Notes under the pieces: generated by a model
Told to the model about the DNA's origin: nothing
The model's input: the letters and a program-made list of their open reading frames with translations, nothing else
Databases searched by the model: none
Part shown: positions 21,009 through 29,530 of the stretch, one piece after another
How the letters are laid out: every line of letters starts with the position of its first letter
How positions within the stretch are numbered: position 1 is the stretch's first letter
Assembly: GCA_026388115.1 (NCBI GenBank)
Contig: JAPLKK010000164.1
Coordinates: 8,236 to 43,434, forward strand
Origin: Elusimicrobiota bacterium
Lineage (GTDB): Bacteria; Elusimicrobiota; Elusimicrobia; UBA1565; JACRDR01
Length of the DNA: 35,199 nucleotides
Reading direction: 5' to 3'
Translations under genes and position numbers: made by a program

Positions 21009-22637
21009 GTGAGACGACCGTTCTCCCTGTTGCTGTTGGCCGCGTTGGCTTTGCCTGCCCGCGCCCAGGAGAACGCCGGCGCGGCGGCCGCGGCGGCACG
21101 CAGCCCGGCGCCGCACATCATCCTCCCGGGAGCCTCCTTCGGCCAGCCGGGCACTTCTCCGCTCATCGTCGCACCCGCCCCTTCGATCATCCTCCCCGCC
21201 CCGGCCCCAGCCCTGATCATCCCCGCCGCGCCGGCCATCGCCGCCCCCGAGCCGATGATCGTGCCCGCCGCCCGCGCGCTCACCGAGGCCGAGCTGGCGC
21301 AGGCGAAGCTGCCGTCGCAAGGCGAGCTCAACAAGCTCGCCGAATCGTTGAGCCCCCAAGGCGCGAAGTCCGCGCCGGGCGCAAGGAGGGATGCCGGGCA
21401 ATCGCCGGCGCTCAATGCCGCCTTCGACGGCGTCCGCGCCCCCGAGGCCAACGACTGGGACAAGCTCGCTCCGCGCTTCGCCCAGGGCCCGCTCGCGCCG
21501 AGCCTGCCCGAGGTCGGCGCCGCGGCGCGCTCGTTGATCGCGCGGCTTCTCCCCCCCCTCTACCGCCGCGTCCCGGCGCGCGCGGCCTACGACCAGAGCG
21601 CGCAGCCCGCGACCGGCCACACATGGACGCCGGAGCGGGGCCACCTCATCGAGATCAACCCCGTCGGCGCCGACGCGCGCGGGGAAGTCCCCAGCGCCTT
21701 CGGCGACGGCCGGACGCTGGTGCAGCAGAAGGTCGAACGGCTCATGGAATTCGCGCACGAGTACTTCCACGTGATCTTCGACGCCGCGGTCGGCCGCACG
21801 GAGAACCATCCCATGCACTCGGTCTTCGCGGCGATGACCGAGGGCTTCGCCGTCAGCGGGGAGCAGCTGTTGATCGAAAAGCTGCTCGACAACGTCCTCC
21901 CGCTGAGGCTCGGTCCCCGCGATGCCGCGGACCTGCTCGCCATCTCCCGCGCCCGCCGCGACTGGCTGGACGTCAACGACAACCATTATTCCGAGGGCAT
22001 CCTGGCTTGGCGCAAGGCGTATGCCCAGGCAGGGCTCAAGGGCATCCTCGAGCTCTTGGGTTCGCTGTCCGCCCACCGCATGGCGGCGACCCCGCGCTCC
22101 GACTCCGCGTATCAGCTCGCGCTGGGCGAGCCGAAGCTCGTCGCCGCTTACGTCGGCCGCGGCGACGCCTCCGCCGAGCGCCGGGGGCTGTTGGCCTACG
22201 CGAAAGCGGCGGGCGGAGAGAAGCTGACCGACAAGGAGGCGCGCGACGCCTCCGCCGCCGTCGCCGAGGCCGGGCCCGACGCGTGGCGCCGCGTCTTCGA
22301 GCGCACCCTGTTCGCCGACAAGCGCCTTAAGGGGGCCGAACCCCAGGGGGCTGCGGATCGCGGAGGGGACTGGTGGAAGACCCGGGCCGAACCGATGGCC
22401 TCCGTCGAACCCGCCTTCGCGCTGGCCCGGCTGAGCCCCGCCGCGGGCGCGGCCCTGTCCCACCTTTTGGCCGAGACCATCAGCTCCTCGGGCGGCGCGA
22501 TCCGCCTCTTCGAGCGCGCCGGACCCAACGAGAAGCTCAACGCCCTCCTCAACGGCGCCGAGTCTTTGCCCTGGAACGAAGACGACCGGAAAGCCTGGAA
22601 CGACGGCATCACCCGCTGGCTGATGGGTACGATCTAA
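21009..22637 (+). CDS. Putative exported HEXXH metallopeptidase, novel or divergent family
   Basis: The 542-residue product starts at GTG with a signal peptide (MRRPFSLLLLAALALPARAQ). A Pro/Ala/Ile-rich linker of repeated (I)ILPxA units follows to about residue 85. The globular part has HEYFH at 250-254 and a downstream EGFA motif (Glu278), which together fit a gluzincin-type zinc site (two His, one Glu). The helix carrying HEYFH is preceded by VERLMEFA, giving a good active-site helix. I cannot name a peptidase family. The remaining 250 residues are helical and charged. The surrounding genes make an envelope protease plausible. The alternative is a non-enzymatic relic that kept the HEXXH. 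Confidence 0.75.
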   Translation: MRRPFSLLLLAALALPARAQENAGAAAAAARSPAPHIILPGASFGQPGTSPLIVAPAPSIILPAPAPALIIPAAPAIAAPEPMIVPAARALTEAELAQAKLPSQGELNKLAESLSPQGAKSAPGARRDAGQSPALNAAFDGVRAPEANDWDKLAPRFAQGPLAPSLPEVGAAARSLIARLLPPLYRRVPARAAYDQSAQPATGHTWTPERGHLIEINPVGADARGEVPSAFGDGRTLVQQKVERLMEFAHEYFHVIFDAAVGRTENHPMHSVFAAMTEGFAVSGEQLLIEKLLDNVLPLRLGPRDAADLLAISRARRDWLDVNDNHYSEGILAWRKAYAQAGLKGILELLGSLSAHRMAATPRSDSAYQLALGEPKLVAAYVGRGDASAERRGLLAYAKAAGGEKLTDKEARDASAAVAEAGPDAWRRVFERTLFADKRLKGAEPQGAADRGGDWWKTRAEPMASVEPAFALARLSPAAGAALSHLLAETISSSGGAIRLFERAGPNEKLNALLNGAESLPWNEDDRKAWNDGITRWLMGTI

Positions 22638-22648
22638 GCTTCTCCCTC

Positions 22649-22662
22649 TCCCCCGTTGGGGA
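22649..22662. terminator. Short hairpin between convergent genes
   Basis: TCCCC at 22649-22653 pairs with GGGGA at 22658-22662 around CGTT, just between the stops of the 21009 gene and the histidine kinase gene. It is short and lacks a T-tract. Confidence 0.25.
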
Positions 22663-22663
22663 C

Positions 22664-24505
22664 CTAAGCAGGCTTGGCGGGAAGCGTGAAGTTGAACGCG
22701 GCGCCGGATCCCTCCTCCGATTCGATCCAGATCCGCCCGCCGTGGCTCTCCACGATCCGGCGGCAGATGGCCAAGCCGAGCCCGGTCCCCTCCCGCCGGC
22801 GCGTCCCTTCGGAAAGCCGCACGAACGCCTCGAAGATCTTTCCCTGGTCCTCGCGCCGGATGCCCGGCCCTTGGTCGACGACCGAGACCTTGACGCCGCC
22901 GTCAGCGGCCTCGGTCGCCACGATCACGCTTCCCTGGCGGGAGTACTTGATCGCGTTGTCGACGAGGTTGACGAGGACCTGCGTGATCTTGTCCTTGTCG
23001 CAGGAGACGGCCGGGAGGTCCGCGCCCAACCGCTTGACCAAGGACAAGCCTCTCTCACGAGCGATCGGCTCGAAGCCGGCCAGCGTCTCGGACGCCAGCG
23101 CGCTGACGTCGCAGGGCTCGAGCTCGAACTGCATCTTCCCGGACTCGAGCTTCTCGAAGTCGAGCACGTCGTTGACCAGGCGGGCGAGGCGGTCGATGTT
23201 GCGGCGGGCGGACGACAACGCGTGGACCGCCGCGCTGCCGACGCTCCCCCCGCATTCCTCGGCGGCGGTCTCGATCGCCATCTTGATCGCGGTGAGCGGG
23301 GAGCGAAGATCGTGGGAGACCATCGCGGCGAACTCTTCCTTCCTGCGGGCGACATCGAGCAATCTCTCCGCCGCGAGCCTTTTCTCGGTGATGTCCTCCG
23401 AGATGCCCAGAAGGTAGGCCGGATTGCCGTCGGGGCCCGCCAGCGGGAGCTTCATCGTGTGGAGGATGCGGCGGCCATGCAAACGCGTCTCGATGGGCTC
23501 TTCGAGAATGTCCATCATCCTGCCGCTCGCCAGCACCTCGCGGTCTTTCTTCGTGAAGTGATCGGCCTGGTCTTTCGGGAAGAAATCGTAGTCGTTCTTG
23601 CCGATCAGCTTGTCGCGCGTCACCCCCAGAAGCTCCTCACCCGCCTTGTTGAAGCGCACGAAGCGGAGGTCCTTCGCTTCCTTCATGAACAGCATGACCG
23701 GGATGTTCTCAATGATGGAATCCAGGAACACCCGCGTGCTGCGCACATCGGTGATGTCGTGCGCGATCTTCGAGGCGCCGATGACCTCGCCGGAGGCGTC
23801 TTTGACCGGCGAGATGGTCACCGACACCTCGACCAGCGTCCCGTCCTTCCTCTTGCGGACCGTCTCGTAATGCTCGACGCGCTCGCCGGCCTGGATCTGG
23901 GCCAGTATCTGGGGCTCCTCGTCCACGCGGTCCGGCGGGATGATGAGCGACATCGTCCGGCCAACGGCCTCCTCGGCCGTGTAGCCGAAGATCCTTTCGG
24001 CGCCCTTGTTCCACGTCCGGATGGTGCCGTCGAGAGCCTTGCTGACGATGGCGTCCTCCGACGACTCGATGATCGCCTCCATCTGCAGGAGCTTGGCTTG
24101 GGCGCGCCGGCGCTCGCTGACGTCGAGGATCGTCGCGAGGACGAAGGTCCCATCGGCCGTCTCGATAGGCTCGAGGCCTATGTCGACAGGCACCTCCGTC
24201 CCGTCCCTCCTCGCGCCGACGAGGTCGCGTCCCGTCCCGAGCGCGCGATGCTTGGGGCTTCGGAAGAACGCCTCGATCCTCTCGGCATGACCGCCGCGGA
24301 AGCGCTCGGGGACCAGGCGGTGCACGGGCCCTCCGAGCAGCTCGTCGCGCGTGTAGCCGAAGAGCGCCTCGGCGCGCCGGTTGACGAGGACGATCTCGCC
24401 GTCCCTCGCCACCATGACCAGGGCGGCCGGCAGTCCATCGAGGACCACGGAGAGATTCGCGTCGATCGGCTTGTTCGCCACCAAGACTCCCGCCGTCCGG
24501 CGCAT
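22664..24505 (-). CDS. Soluble three-PAS sensor histidine kinase
   Basis: The 613-residue product has no membrane segment. Three PAS domains come first, at roughly residues 15-135 (VNRRAEALFGYTRDELLG), 140-260 (WNKGAERIFGYTAEEAVG) and 262-385 (FNKAGEELLGVTRDKLIGK). A HisKA domain has the phosphoacceptor His398 in MVSHDLRSPLTAIK. The HATPase domain shows the N box (QVLVNLVDNAIKYS), DQGPGI and GTGLGLAI. All catalytic motifs are intact. It should sense a cytoplasmic signal through PAS and pass phosphate to a response regulator. No regulator gene is adjacent, so it is an orphan in this window. The start at 24505 lacks a good Shine-Dalgarno, so a slightly different start is possible. Confidence 0.93.
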   Translation of the reverse strand: MRRTAGVLVANKPIDANLSVVLDGLPAALVMVARDGEIVLVNRRAEALFGYTRDELLGGPVHRLVPERFRGGHAERIEAFFRSPKHRALGTGRDLVGARRDGTEVPVDIGLEPIETADGTFVLATILDVSERRRAQAKLLQMEAIIESSEDAIVSKALDGTIRTWNKGAERIFGYTAEEAVGRTMSLIIPPDRVDEEPQILAQIQAGERVEHYETVRKRKDGTLVEVSVTISPVKDASGEVIGASKIAHDITDVRSTRVFLDSIIENIPVMLFMKEAKDLRFVRFNKAGEELLGVTRDKLIGKNDYDFFPKDQADHFTKKDREVLASGRMMDILEEPIETRLHGRRILHTMKLPLAGPDGNPAYLLGISEDITEKRLAAERLLDVARRKEEFAAMVSHDLRSPLTAIKMAIETAAEECGGSVGSAAVHALSSARRNIDRLARLVNDVLDFEKLESGKMQFELEPCDVSALASETLAGFEPIARERGLSLVKRLGADLPAVSCDKDKITQVLVNLVDNAIKYSRQGSVIVATEAADGGVKVSVVDQGPGIRREDQGKIFEAFVRLSEGTRRREGTGLGLAICRRIVESHGGRIWIESEEGSGAAFNFTLPAKPA

Positions 24506-24600
24506 GGCCGGCCTGACGGCTGCTCCTATCGTGCAATTTTTCCGGGACGGCTGTCAGCAGATCGTCCCAGCTTGCTAGAATCGCCTCGGAGAAACTTGAC

Positions 24601-25482
24601 GTGGACCTCGCTCTGCTGGCCTTCGCGATCCTTGGACTGTCCCAGGCCGCGCTGATGATCCGCCTCGCCCACGCTCCCATCGAGGTCATCGGCTTCTGGC
24701 GGCAGCTCATCGCCACCGCGGCCTTGGCGCCCTTCGCTTGGAGGCGGCGCTCGAGCTGGACGGCGTTGACGCCGAAAGAGTGCTCCGCCATCCCGCTGGC
24801 GGCCTTGCTGTTCTTCATCCACCTCTGGACCTTCACCTACGCCACGCAGAAAACGAGCGTGGCTCACGCGATGATCGGCTTCGAGCTGCACCCCCTGGTG
24901 ACGGGCGCGGGAGCGATGCTGTTCTTCGGCGAGGCGTTGTCGGCGCGGGTCTTTCTGGCCTGGGCGCTGGCCGGCGCGGGCATGGGAGCGCTCCTGCTCG
25001 GCACGACGCAGGGGACCGCGACGCCGCTGGGAGACGCCGCCGCCGTCCTCTCCGCCGCCTCCTTCTCCGGCTACGTCCTGCTGGGCAAGAGCTCCCGCCG
25101 CAGCCTCGACAACTGGGTGTTCGCTTTCGCGATGAGCGCGCTGAACTGCGCCTTCTTCCTCCTTGCCGGCTGGCTGCGCGGCGTCGCGTGGCTCCCCCAG
25201 CCGCCCGTGTTCTGGCTGAGCATGGCCGGGCTGGTCGCCTTCGTCTCGATCGGCGGCCACGGCATCTTCACGCATCTGCTGGCGACGATGGACGTCAACG
25301 CCCTCTCCTGCGCGAAGCTCTCGGAGCCCGCCCTGGCCGCCGTCGGCGCGTGGCTCGTCTTCGGCGAACACCTGACGCCCCGGACGCTCGCCGCCTTCAC
25401 GCTCGTCACCTGCGCCGTTCTCGTTCTGCTCTTGCCGCGCCGCGGCGCCCCCGCGCTGCCCCCGGCCGAGCTCGAAGAATAG
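24601..25482 (+). CDS. EamA/DMT-superfamily transporter
   Basis: The 293-residue product has ten predicted membrane helices in two EamA halves, with the typical internal-repeat features (VAHAMIGFELHPLVTGAGAM in the first, ALSCAKLSEPALAAVGAWLV in the second, then FGEHLTPRTL). The family exports or imports small metabolites such as amino acids or nucleotides across the inner membrane. The substrate cannot be told from sequence. GTG is the start, with TAGAAT at 24576-24581 as a -10 candidate and a weak GGAG upstream. Confidence 0.9.
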   Translation: MDLALLAFAILGLSQAALMIRLAHAPIEVIGFWRQLIATAALAPFAWRRRSSWTALTPKECSAIPLAALLFFIHLWTFTYATQKTSVAHAMIGFELHPLVTGAGAMLFFGEALSARVFLAWALAGAGMGALLLGTTQGTATPLGDAAAVLSAASFSGYVLLGKSSRRSLDNWVFAFAMSALNCAFFLLAGWLRGVAWLPQPPVFWLSMAGLVAFVSIGGHGIFTHLLATMDVNALSCAKLSEPALAAVGAWLVFGEHLTPRTLAAFTLVTCAVLVLLLPRRGAPALPPAELEE

Positions 25483-25539
25483 GCCGCGCCCTCAAAAGGC
25501 CGCGACGCCATGAGGCGCTGAAATGGCATAATGCGACCC

Positions 25540-26226
25540 ATGCTCGTCGAAGTCGCCGTACCCATGCTCGGTTTCTGGCTTGCGGCCGCTCCGGCGCCGG
25601 TCCAGCCGCCGGCAGCCCTCGGGCAGGCGATGGGCTGGGCGAGCGGGCTTGGAATCAGCGCGCCCCTTCTGCCGCCGGCGCCCGCTGTGGGGCGGCCGAT
25701 ACTCGCACAGCTCGCCCCGCTCAGCCTGCCCGCGCAAGGCGCCAGCACCGCGCAGGCCGGCATCGACTACGCCCGCCTGCGGGACTGGTTCGAGGCCTCG
25801 GCTGAGCCGGCGCCCACGGCGGACGAGCTGCGCCGCTGGAGGGCCGGCAGGCTCTTCAAGCCGGACCAGCCCGGTACGCCCCTCAACAGCCTCCTCGTCG
25901 GCGCCGACGTGGACCTGCCTGGAGGAGGGCGCGGCTTGCGGCTGTTCCCGATCCAGACCTACCGGCCCGTCGACGAGATCCCCCAGCGCCCGGATCTTCA
26001 GCAATGGGTCCGCGACGCGATCCGGGCTATTCCCGTCGAAGGGCCGGGGCCTGAGTTCGGCGAGCGCGCCGTGCGCTTCGGCGTCTGCCGGGGCGGCGTG
26101 TGCCATCGCTACGAGCTTCGCCGCAAGGGCACGATGCTCCTACTGCGCTACCAAGCCGTGCCCGAGCAAGGCGGCGAGCCGATCGCCACCTGGTACGGCT
26201 ATTACGAAAAGGACGTGACGCCGTGA
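25540..26226 (+). CDS. Exported protein of unknown function
   Basis: I choose ATG 25540 over ATG 25531. A CATAAT at 25527-25532 overlaps the earlier ATG and ends 7 nt before the later one, which suits the leaderless pattern seen elsewhere. The 228-residue product begins with a short hydrophobic segment (VAVPMLGFWLAAAPAPVQ) and a Pro/Ala linker. A globular part of about 150 residues follows, with GVCRGGVCHRYELRRKGTML and YQAVPEQGGEPIATWYGYYE. Two Cys in CRGGVC could form a disulfide. No family is recognised. The DUF429 gene starts 32 bp downstream. Confidence 0.65.
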   Translation: MLVEVAVPMLGFWLAAAPAPVQPPAALGQAMGWASGLGISAPLLPPAPAVGRPILAQLAPLSLPAQGASTAQAGIDYARLRDWFEASAEPAPTADELRRWRAGRLFKPDQPGTPLNSLLVGADVDLPGGGRGLRLFPIQTYRPVDEIPQRPDLQQWVRDAIRAIPVEGPGPEFGERAVRFGVCRGGVCHRYELRRKGTMLLLRYQAVPEQGGEPIATWYGYYEKDVTP

Positions 26227-26258
26227 CCGATGCCGCGCCAAGCTGCTAAGAGACCTGC

Positions 26259-27071
26259 ATGACGACTCTGTTCCCCGAGAGCGGCGGAGCCGATGTCCTT
26301 TCCGTTGATATCGGTTGGGACGCCACCACGGAAGGCCGCACCGCGATCGCGTACCGCACCTTCTCCGGCATCAGCGTGACGGCGGTCCCGGCGAACCGCG
26401 ACCTGGCGGCGCAAGTCAGCAACCTCGCCTCCAACAAGGCGCTCGTACTCCTCGACATCCCCATCGAGGGATGCGCGGAGCTGGACGCCCGCTCGCCCTT
26501 CCGGCAAGTAGACCGCGCGCTCCATCGCTGCGGAATACCGGTCCTACCATCCTACAAGGCCGCCAAGCGAGGCTCGCTCTTGCGTGATGAGCTCCTGGCC
26601 AAGCGCCCCGACCTGCGCGTGGAGGAGTCTTACCCGTACGCCGTCTTGCGGGTGCTCTGGGCCCTCAAGAACGCGCGCTACGGGATGGACCTTGGAAGAG
26701 ACTCCTATCAGCGCGTCTCGCTCAGCGAGGTGTGGTGGGACTGGCCGCCGCGGTACAAGGGCGAGCCGAGCCTCGATGCGCGGCGCTCGGCTGCGGCCGA
26801 GGTGGCGAAACTGCTTTGCGCCCATTTCCCGAAAGCCGAGGCCGTCCGCAAGCTCGCCGCGGCGGTGCCGGCCGCCGATCCCAAGGGCATGGCGACGCTC
26901 TCGGACCAGTTCGACGCGCTGCTCGGCCTCGTCGCCGGCCTTGCCGCCGCGGGGACCAGCCCCTGGTCATGGAAGGCCGCTGTCGGCGATGACCGCGGCT
27001 CCGTGCTGACCATCGCCGACCAATGGCTGCGCGAGCAGTTCCGCTCCGCCGGCAGCATCCTCGACATATAG
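26259..27071 (+). CDS. DUF429 family protein (predicted RNase H-like fold)
   Basis: The 270-residue product has DUF429 features in order: an N-terminal strand with an acidic residue (VLSVDIGWDA), then ALVLLDIPIEG, the R-x2-D pattern in RQVDRALHRCGIPVLPS, and VEESYPYAVLRVLW. The family is predicted to have an RNase H-like fold and is sometimes called a predicted nuclease, but its activity is unknown. It is probably cytoplasmic, since no signal peptide is seen. Its last 49 bases overlap the start assigned to the next gene. Confidence 0.8.
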   Translation: MTTLFPESGGADVLSVDIGWDATTEGRTAIAYRTFSGISVTAVPANRDLAAQVSNLASNKALVLLDIPIEGCAELDARSPFRQVDRALHRCGIPVLPSYKAAKRGSLLRDELLAKRPDLRVEESYPYAVLRVLWALKNARYGMDLGRDSYQRVSLSEVWWDWPPRYKGEPSLDARRSAAAEVAKLLCAHFPKAEAVRKLAAAVPAADPKGMATLSDQFDALLGLVAGLAAAGTSPWSWKAAVGDDRGSVLTIADQWLREQFRSAGSILDI

Positions 27072-27835
27072 AACCGTTACGATCGCGAAGACGACATGCC
27101 GTCGCCGCGCTCACCCTTGCGCTCCTCGCGGCGCACCCGCCCGCGCGCGCCAAGGAGCGGACGGAGAAGAAGAAGCATGCGGCCGAGCTCGGGTTCCGAT
27201 CCGATCATAATGAGGTCCAGATATTCATCGACAAGTCCAAGGACTACAGTCCGGTCGAGGGAGTCGAGCCGGGCCGCGAGCCCGAGGCGATGCACGCGCT
27301 CATGGAGAAGCTGCGCGGGCTCTCGGCCGAGCTTCTCACACCCATGGAGCGGCTGGACACGCTGCGGGGCGGCTACTCCAATCTCGCGGACCTGTCGCCC
27401 ATCGAGGCCGAGCGCAACAGCCTTCGTCGATTCCTGCTCGATGGCCGCAAACAGTTAGAGGACCAAGTCGAGCAGTTCGATACGCTCGGCAAGATGCGCG
27501 CGTTCGCGGGGGTCCGGGAGATATTCGGCCGGGGAGTCACGGAGGCTTCCCGCCAGAGCATCCGTGAGGCCACGACCATGCTCTTCTTCACGGCTGAGAT
27601 GCGCAATTTCCGCCTCAAGCTGAATTCCATCCTTGACGAGGAAGAGAAGGCCTATCAGCAGAAGCGCAAGGAGATCGAGGAGCGGCGCGCCCGCGCGGCC
27701 GCGCGCCGGCACGCCGCCGCGGCCGCAGCCGCGCTCCTGGCGGTCGCGGCGGGCGGGGCATGGGGCTGGTCTTCGAGGCCACCGACCTCGCCCTCCAGCG
27801 GAAGGTCGCCATCAAGAAGCTGCGCCCCGAGCTGA
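27023..27835 (+). CDS. N-terminal half of a split membrane-anchored Ser/Thr kinase
   Basis: The reading has 270 codons, of which about 244 look real. ATG 27023 is the only in-frame start upstream of a hydrophobic segment (HAVAALTLALLAAHPPARA) that could be a signal peptide or anchor. A helical region follows, ending in a Lys/Arg/Glu coiled coil (LDEEEKAYQQKRKEIEERRA) and then an Ala-rich hydrophobic segment near 27700-27750 that resembles a membrane helix. After about 27755 the frame turns into Pro/Ser/Arg nonsense because it is now out of phase with the kinase domain. The natural product was most likely one protein with the next ORF. The 49-bp overlap with DUF429 suggests cotranscription. 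Confidence 0.6.
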   Translation: MAARAVPLRRQHPRHIEPLRSRRRHAVAALTLALLAAHPPARAKERTEKKKHAAELGFRSDHNEVQIFIDKSKDYSPVEGVEPGREPEAMHALMEKLRGLSAELLTPMERLDTLRGGYSNLADLSPIEAERNSLRRFLLDGRKQLEDQVEQFDTLGKMRAFAGVREIFGRGVTEASRQSIREATTMLFFTAEMRNFRLKLNSILDEEEKAYQQKRKEIEERRARAAARRHAAAAAAALLAVAAGGAWGWSSRPPTSPSSGRSPSRSCAPS

Positions 27836-28506
27836 GGTGGAACCCCAAGGACCTCGAGCTGTTCATGGCCGAGGCCCAGCTCGTCGCCGCGCTCAGGCAT
27901 CCGCATATCGTTGAAATCTACTCGATCATCAACGAAGGTTCGGAAGTCCTGCTCGTCTTCGAGTTCGTGGAGGGAGAGCCGCTGCACGCCGTCCTCCGGC
28001 GCGCCGGCCGGCTGAGCCTTGACACCGCCCGCACCCTCATGGGGCAGGTCGGCTCGGCGCTCGACTTCGCCCATGCCAACGGCATCATCCACGGCGACCT
28101 CAAGCCGGCCAACATCATGCTCATGCCGCAGGGGGCGGCCAAGGTGATGGACTTCGGCCTGGCGCATCACGTCAGCATGGCGATGGCGAGGCTCGCGGCG
28201 GCGCAGTCGTGGGGGATGTCGCCTTACATGGCGCCGGAGCACGAGCTGGGGACGCTGTCGCGCGAGTCGGACCTGTACTCGCTCGGGGTAATGCTCTACG
28301 AGGTCATAACGGGAAGGCTGCCCTTCCCCGGGCCTGACTTCCTGGCGCAAAAGCGGGAGATGCGGTTCGCGCCTCCCAGCCGCGTGGCTCCCGGCGTCGC
28401 CCCGAGGCTTGACGAGGCGATCCTTCGGGCGCTGCAAGCGGACCCCAAGCTCCGCTTCCACTTCGCGTCGGAGTTCGTGCAGGCGCTCGGGATGCCGGGT
28501 TCCTGA
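27760..28506 (+). CDS. Ser/Thr protein kinase domain (C-terminal half of split gene)
   Basis: The 248-residue product is a nearly complete Hanks-type kinase. It has the VAIKKL lysine, HPHIVEIYSIINEG, the catalytic loop IIHGDLKPANIML, the metal-binding DFG in KVMDFGLAHH, the substrate-site APE in YMAPEHELG, and SDLYSLGVMLYEVITGRLPF. The catalytic loop has HGD rather than HRD, so the activation-loop-contacting Arg is missing and activation should not need that contact. The ATG lies inside the Gly-rich loop (GMGLVFEATD), so translation from here would lack the first loop glycine and the beta-1 strand. Upstream in this frame the codons spell Gly/Arg and no start. The kinase is either inactive as a separate product or is restored by a base missing from the G-run at 27755-27758. 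A deletion joining the membrane segment to the loop is the other reading. Confidence 0.75.
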   Translation: MGLVFEATDLALQRKVAIKKLRPELRWNPKDLELFMAEAQLVAALRHPHIVEIYSIINEGSEVLLVFEFVEGEPLHAVLRRAGRLSLDTARTLMGQVGSALDFAHANGIIHGDLKPANIMLMPQGAAKVMDFGLAHHVSMAMARLAAAQSWGMSPYMAPEHELGTLSRESDLYSLGVMLYEVITGRLPFPGPDFLAQKREMRFAPPSRVAPGVAPRLDEAILRALQADPKLRFHFASEFVQALGMPGS

Positions 28507-28646
28507 ATAGTCCCACCATGGTCTTGGATTGAGGGAATCGGTGCGACGCGCTGGGCCCTCAAAAACTCCGCATATAAAATAATCACTTTTTTACTAAAAA
28601 ATTCCCCAGTGGCCGCAATGGAGCTTTCTCTGTTATCTATCTGGAT
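28507..28646. other. AT-rich intergenic island
   Basis: This 140-bp gap is clearly more AT-rich than its surroundings, with CATATAAAATAATC and a perfect T6-ACT-A6 hairpin (28587-28592 with 28596-28601). It could hold the promoter of the gene at 28647 (TTATCT, 28633-28638) and a terminator for the kinase gene. Part of it (GGGGAATTTTTT on the minus strand) loosely resembles the ECF -35 region seen later, but no CGTA follows at the right spacing. Confidence 0.4.
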
Positions 28647-29444
28647 ATGAAGAAACTCCTTTGGCTCCTCGCCGCTCCCTGCGTGATCCTGCTCGCGACG
28701 GCTCCTGCGGGCGCCCAGTCGAGTCAGAGCCTCGCTGGCGCCCGCGCGGCGGCGGCGGCTCTCGGCGGCGTGGACGTCGGGGAGCCCGAGGCGGCCCCCG
28801 CCGTGCCGAAGGCGGTCGACATGCTGCCCACAGGCAGCCCCGCGCAGGTCTCTGACCCGAAGACGCTGCCGCCCGTGGACCCCAAGACGGCGGAGTGGCT
28901 GGCCTCGCGCATCCCGGGCCTCGACGTGAAGAACCTGGTCGCACCGCCCTTCGACGTGGTCGACGAGTTGGTGGCGCGCCTGGCCGGCGAGAAGAAAGAC
29001 TACCTCGATCTGCTCTCCGACCCCATAGTCACTGCGAGCCAGCCCCCGCTCTACTTCCTTTCCCGGGAGGTGCTTACGAAGCTGGACGCCAAGTACAAGG
29101 CGGGCACCCTACCGGTCACGGGGACCACCACCGACGGCCAGCCCATCAAGATGGAAGGCGTAGTCGCCGGGATGGGGGCGACGCACTACCTGTACGACCA
29201 GACCAAGGAATTCGGCTTCAAGGCCGGCAGCTACGAGTTCAAGATCGCCGACGGCCACGTGGTCAACAAGATCGAGGGGCCGGCGGACATCACGATCCAG
29301 GGGCTCCAGGGCTGCGGCCACATCCTCTTCTTCAGCGGCTGCGCGGACATCCAGAGGATCACCAAGGTCGCGCCCGGAAAGGTCAAGGTCATCACCACCC
29401 GCGGGCCTCAGGACTCGGAGATCTTCCCCATCACCCCCAAGTAG
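28647..29444 (+). CDS. Secreted protein of unknown function
   Basis: The 265-residue product has a signal peptide (MKKLLWLLAAPCVILLATAP, cleavage near AGAQ). A short Ala/Pro-rich linker is followed by a folded part that appears largely beta (GVVAGMGATHYLYDQTKEFG, then a YEFKIADGHVVNKIEG segment, then VKVITTRGPQ). Cys residues in GLQGCGHILFFSGCADIQ may form a disulfide in the periplasm. No family is recognised. Confidence 0.75.
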   Translation: MKKLLWLLAAPCVILLATAPAGAQSSQSLAGARAAAAALGGVDVGEPEAAPAVPKAVDMLPTGSPAQVSDPKTLPPVDPKTAEWLASRIPGLDVKNLVAPPFDVVDELVARLAGEKKDYLDLLSDPIVTASQPPLYFLSREVLTKLDAKYKAGTLPVTGTTTDGQPIKMEGVVAGMGATHYLYDQTKEFGFKAGSYEFKIADGHVVNKIEGPADITIQGLQGCGHILFFSGCADIQRITKVAPGKVKVITTRGPQDSEIFPITPK

Positions 29445-29530
29445 CTCTTATCGGGGCGTCAACGGACCCAGACGAGCTTGGGCCAAACGCTTCTGGCCGC
29501 CCGAGCAGCCGCCGGCTACCGTATCCTCAG

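Noticed and set aside
28577-28606. Third copy of the ECF-type motif in the AT-rich gap
   Set aside because: GGGGAATTTTTT is present on the minus strand but lacks GGAAC and a CGTA at 16 bp.
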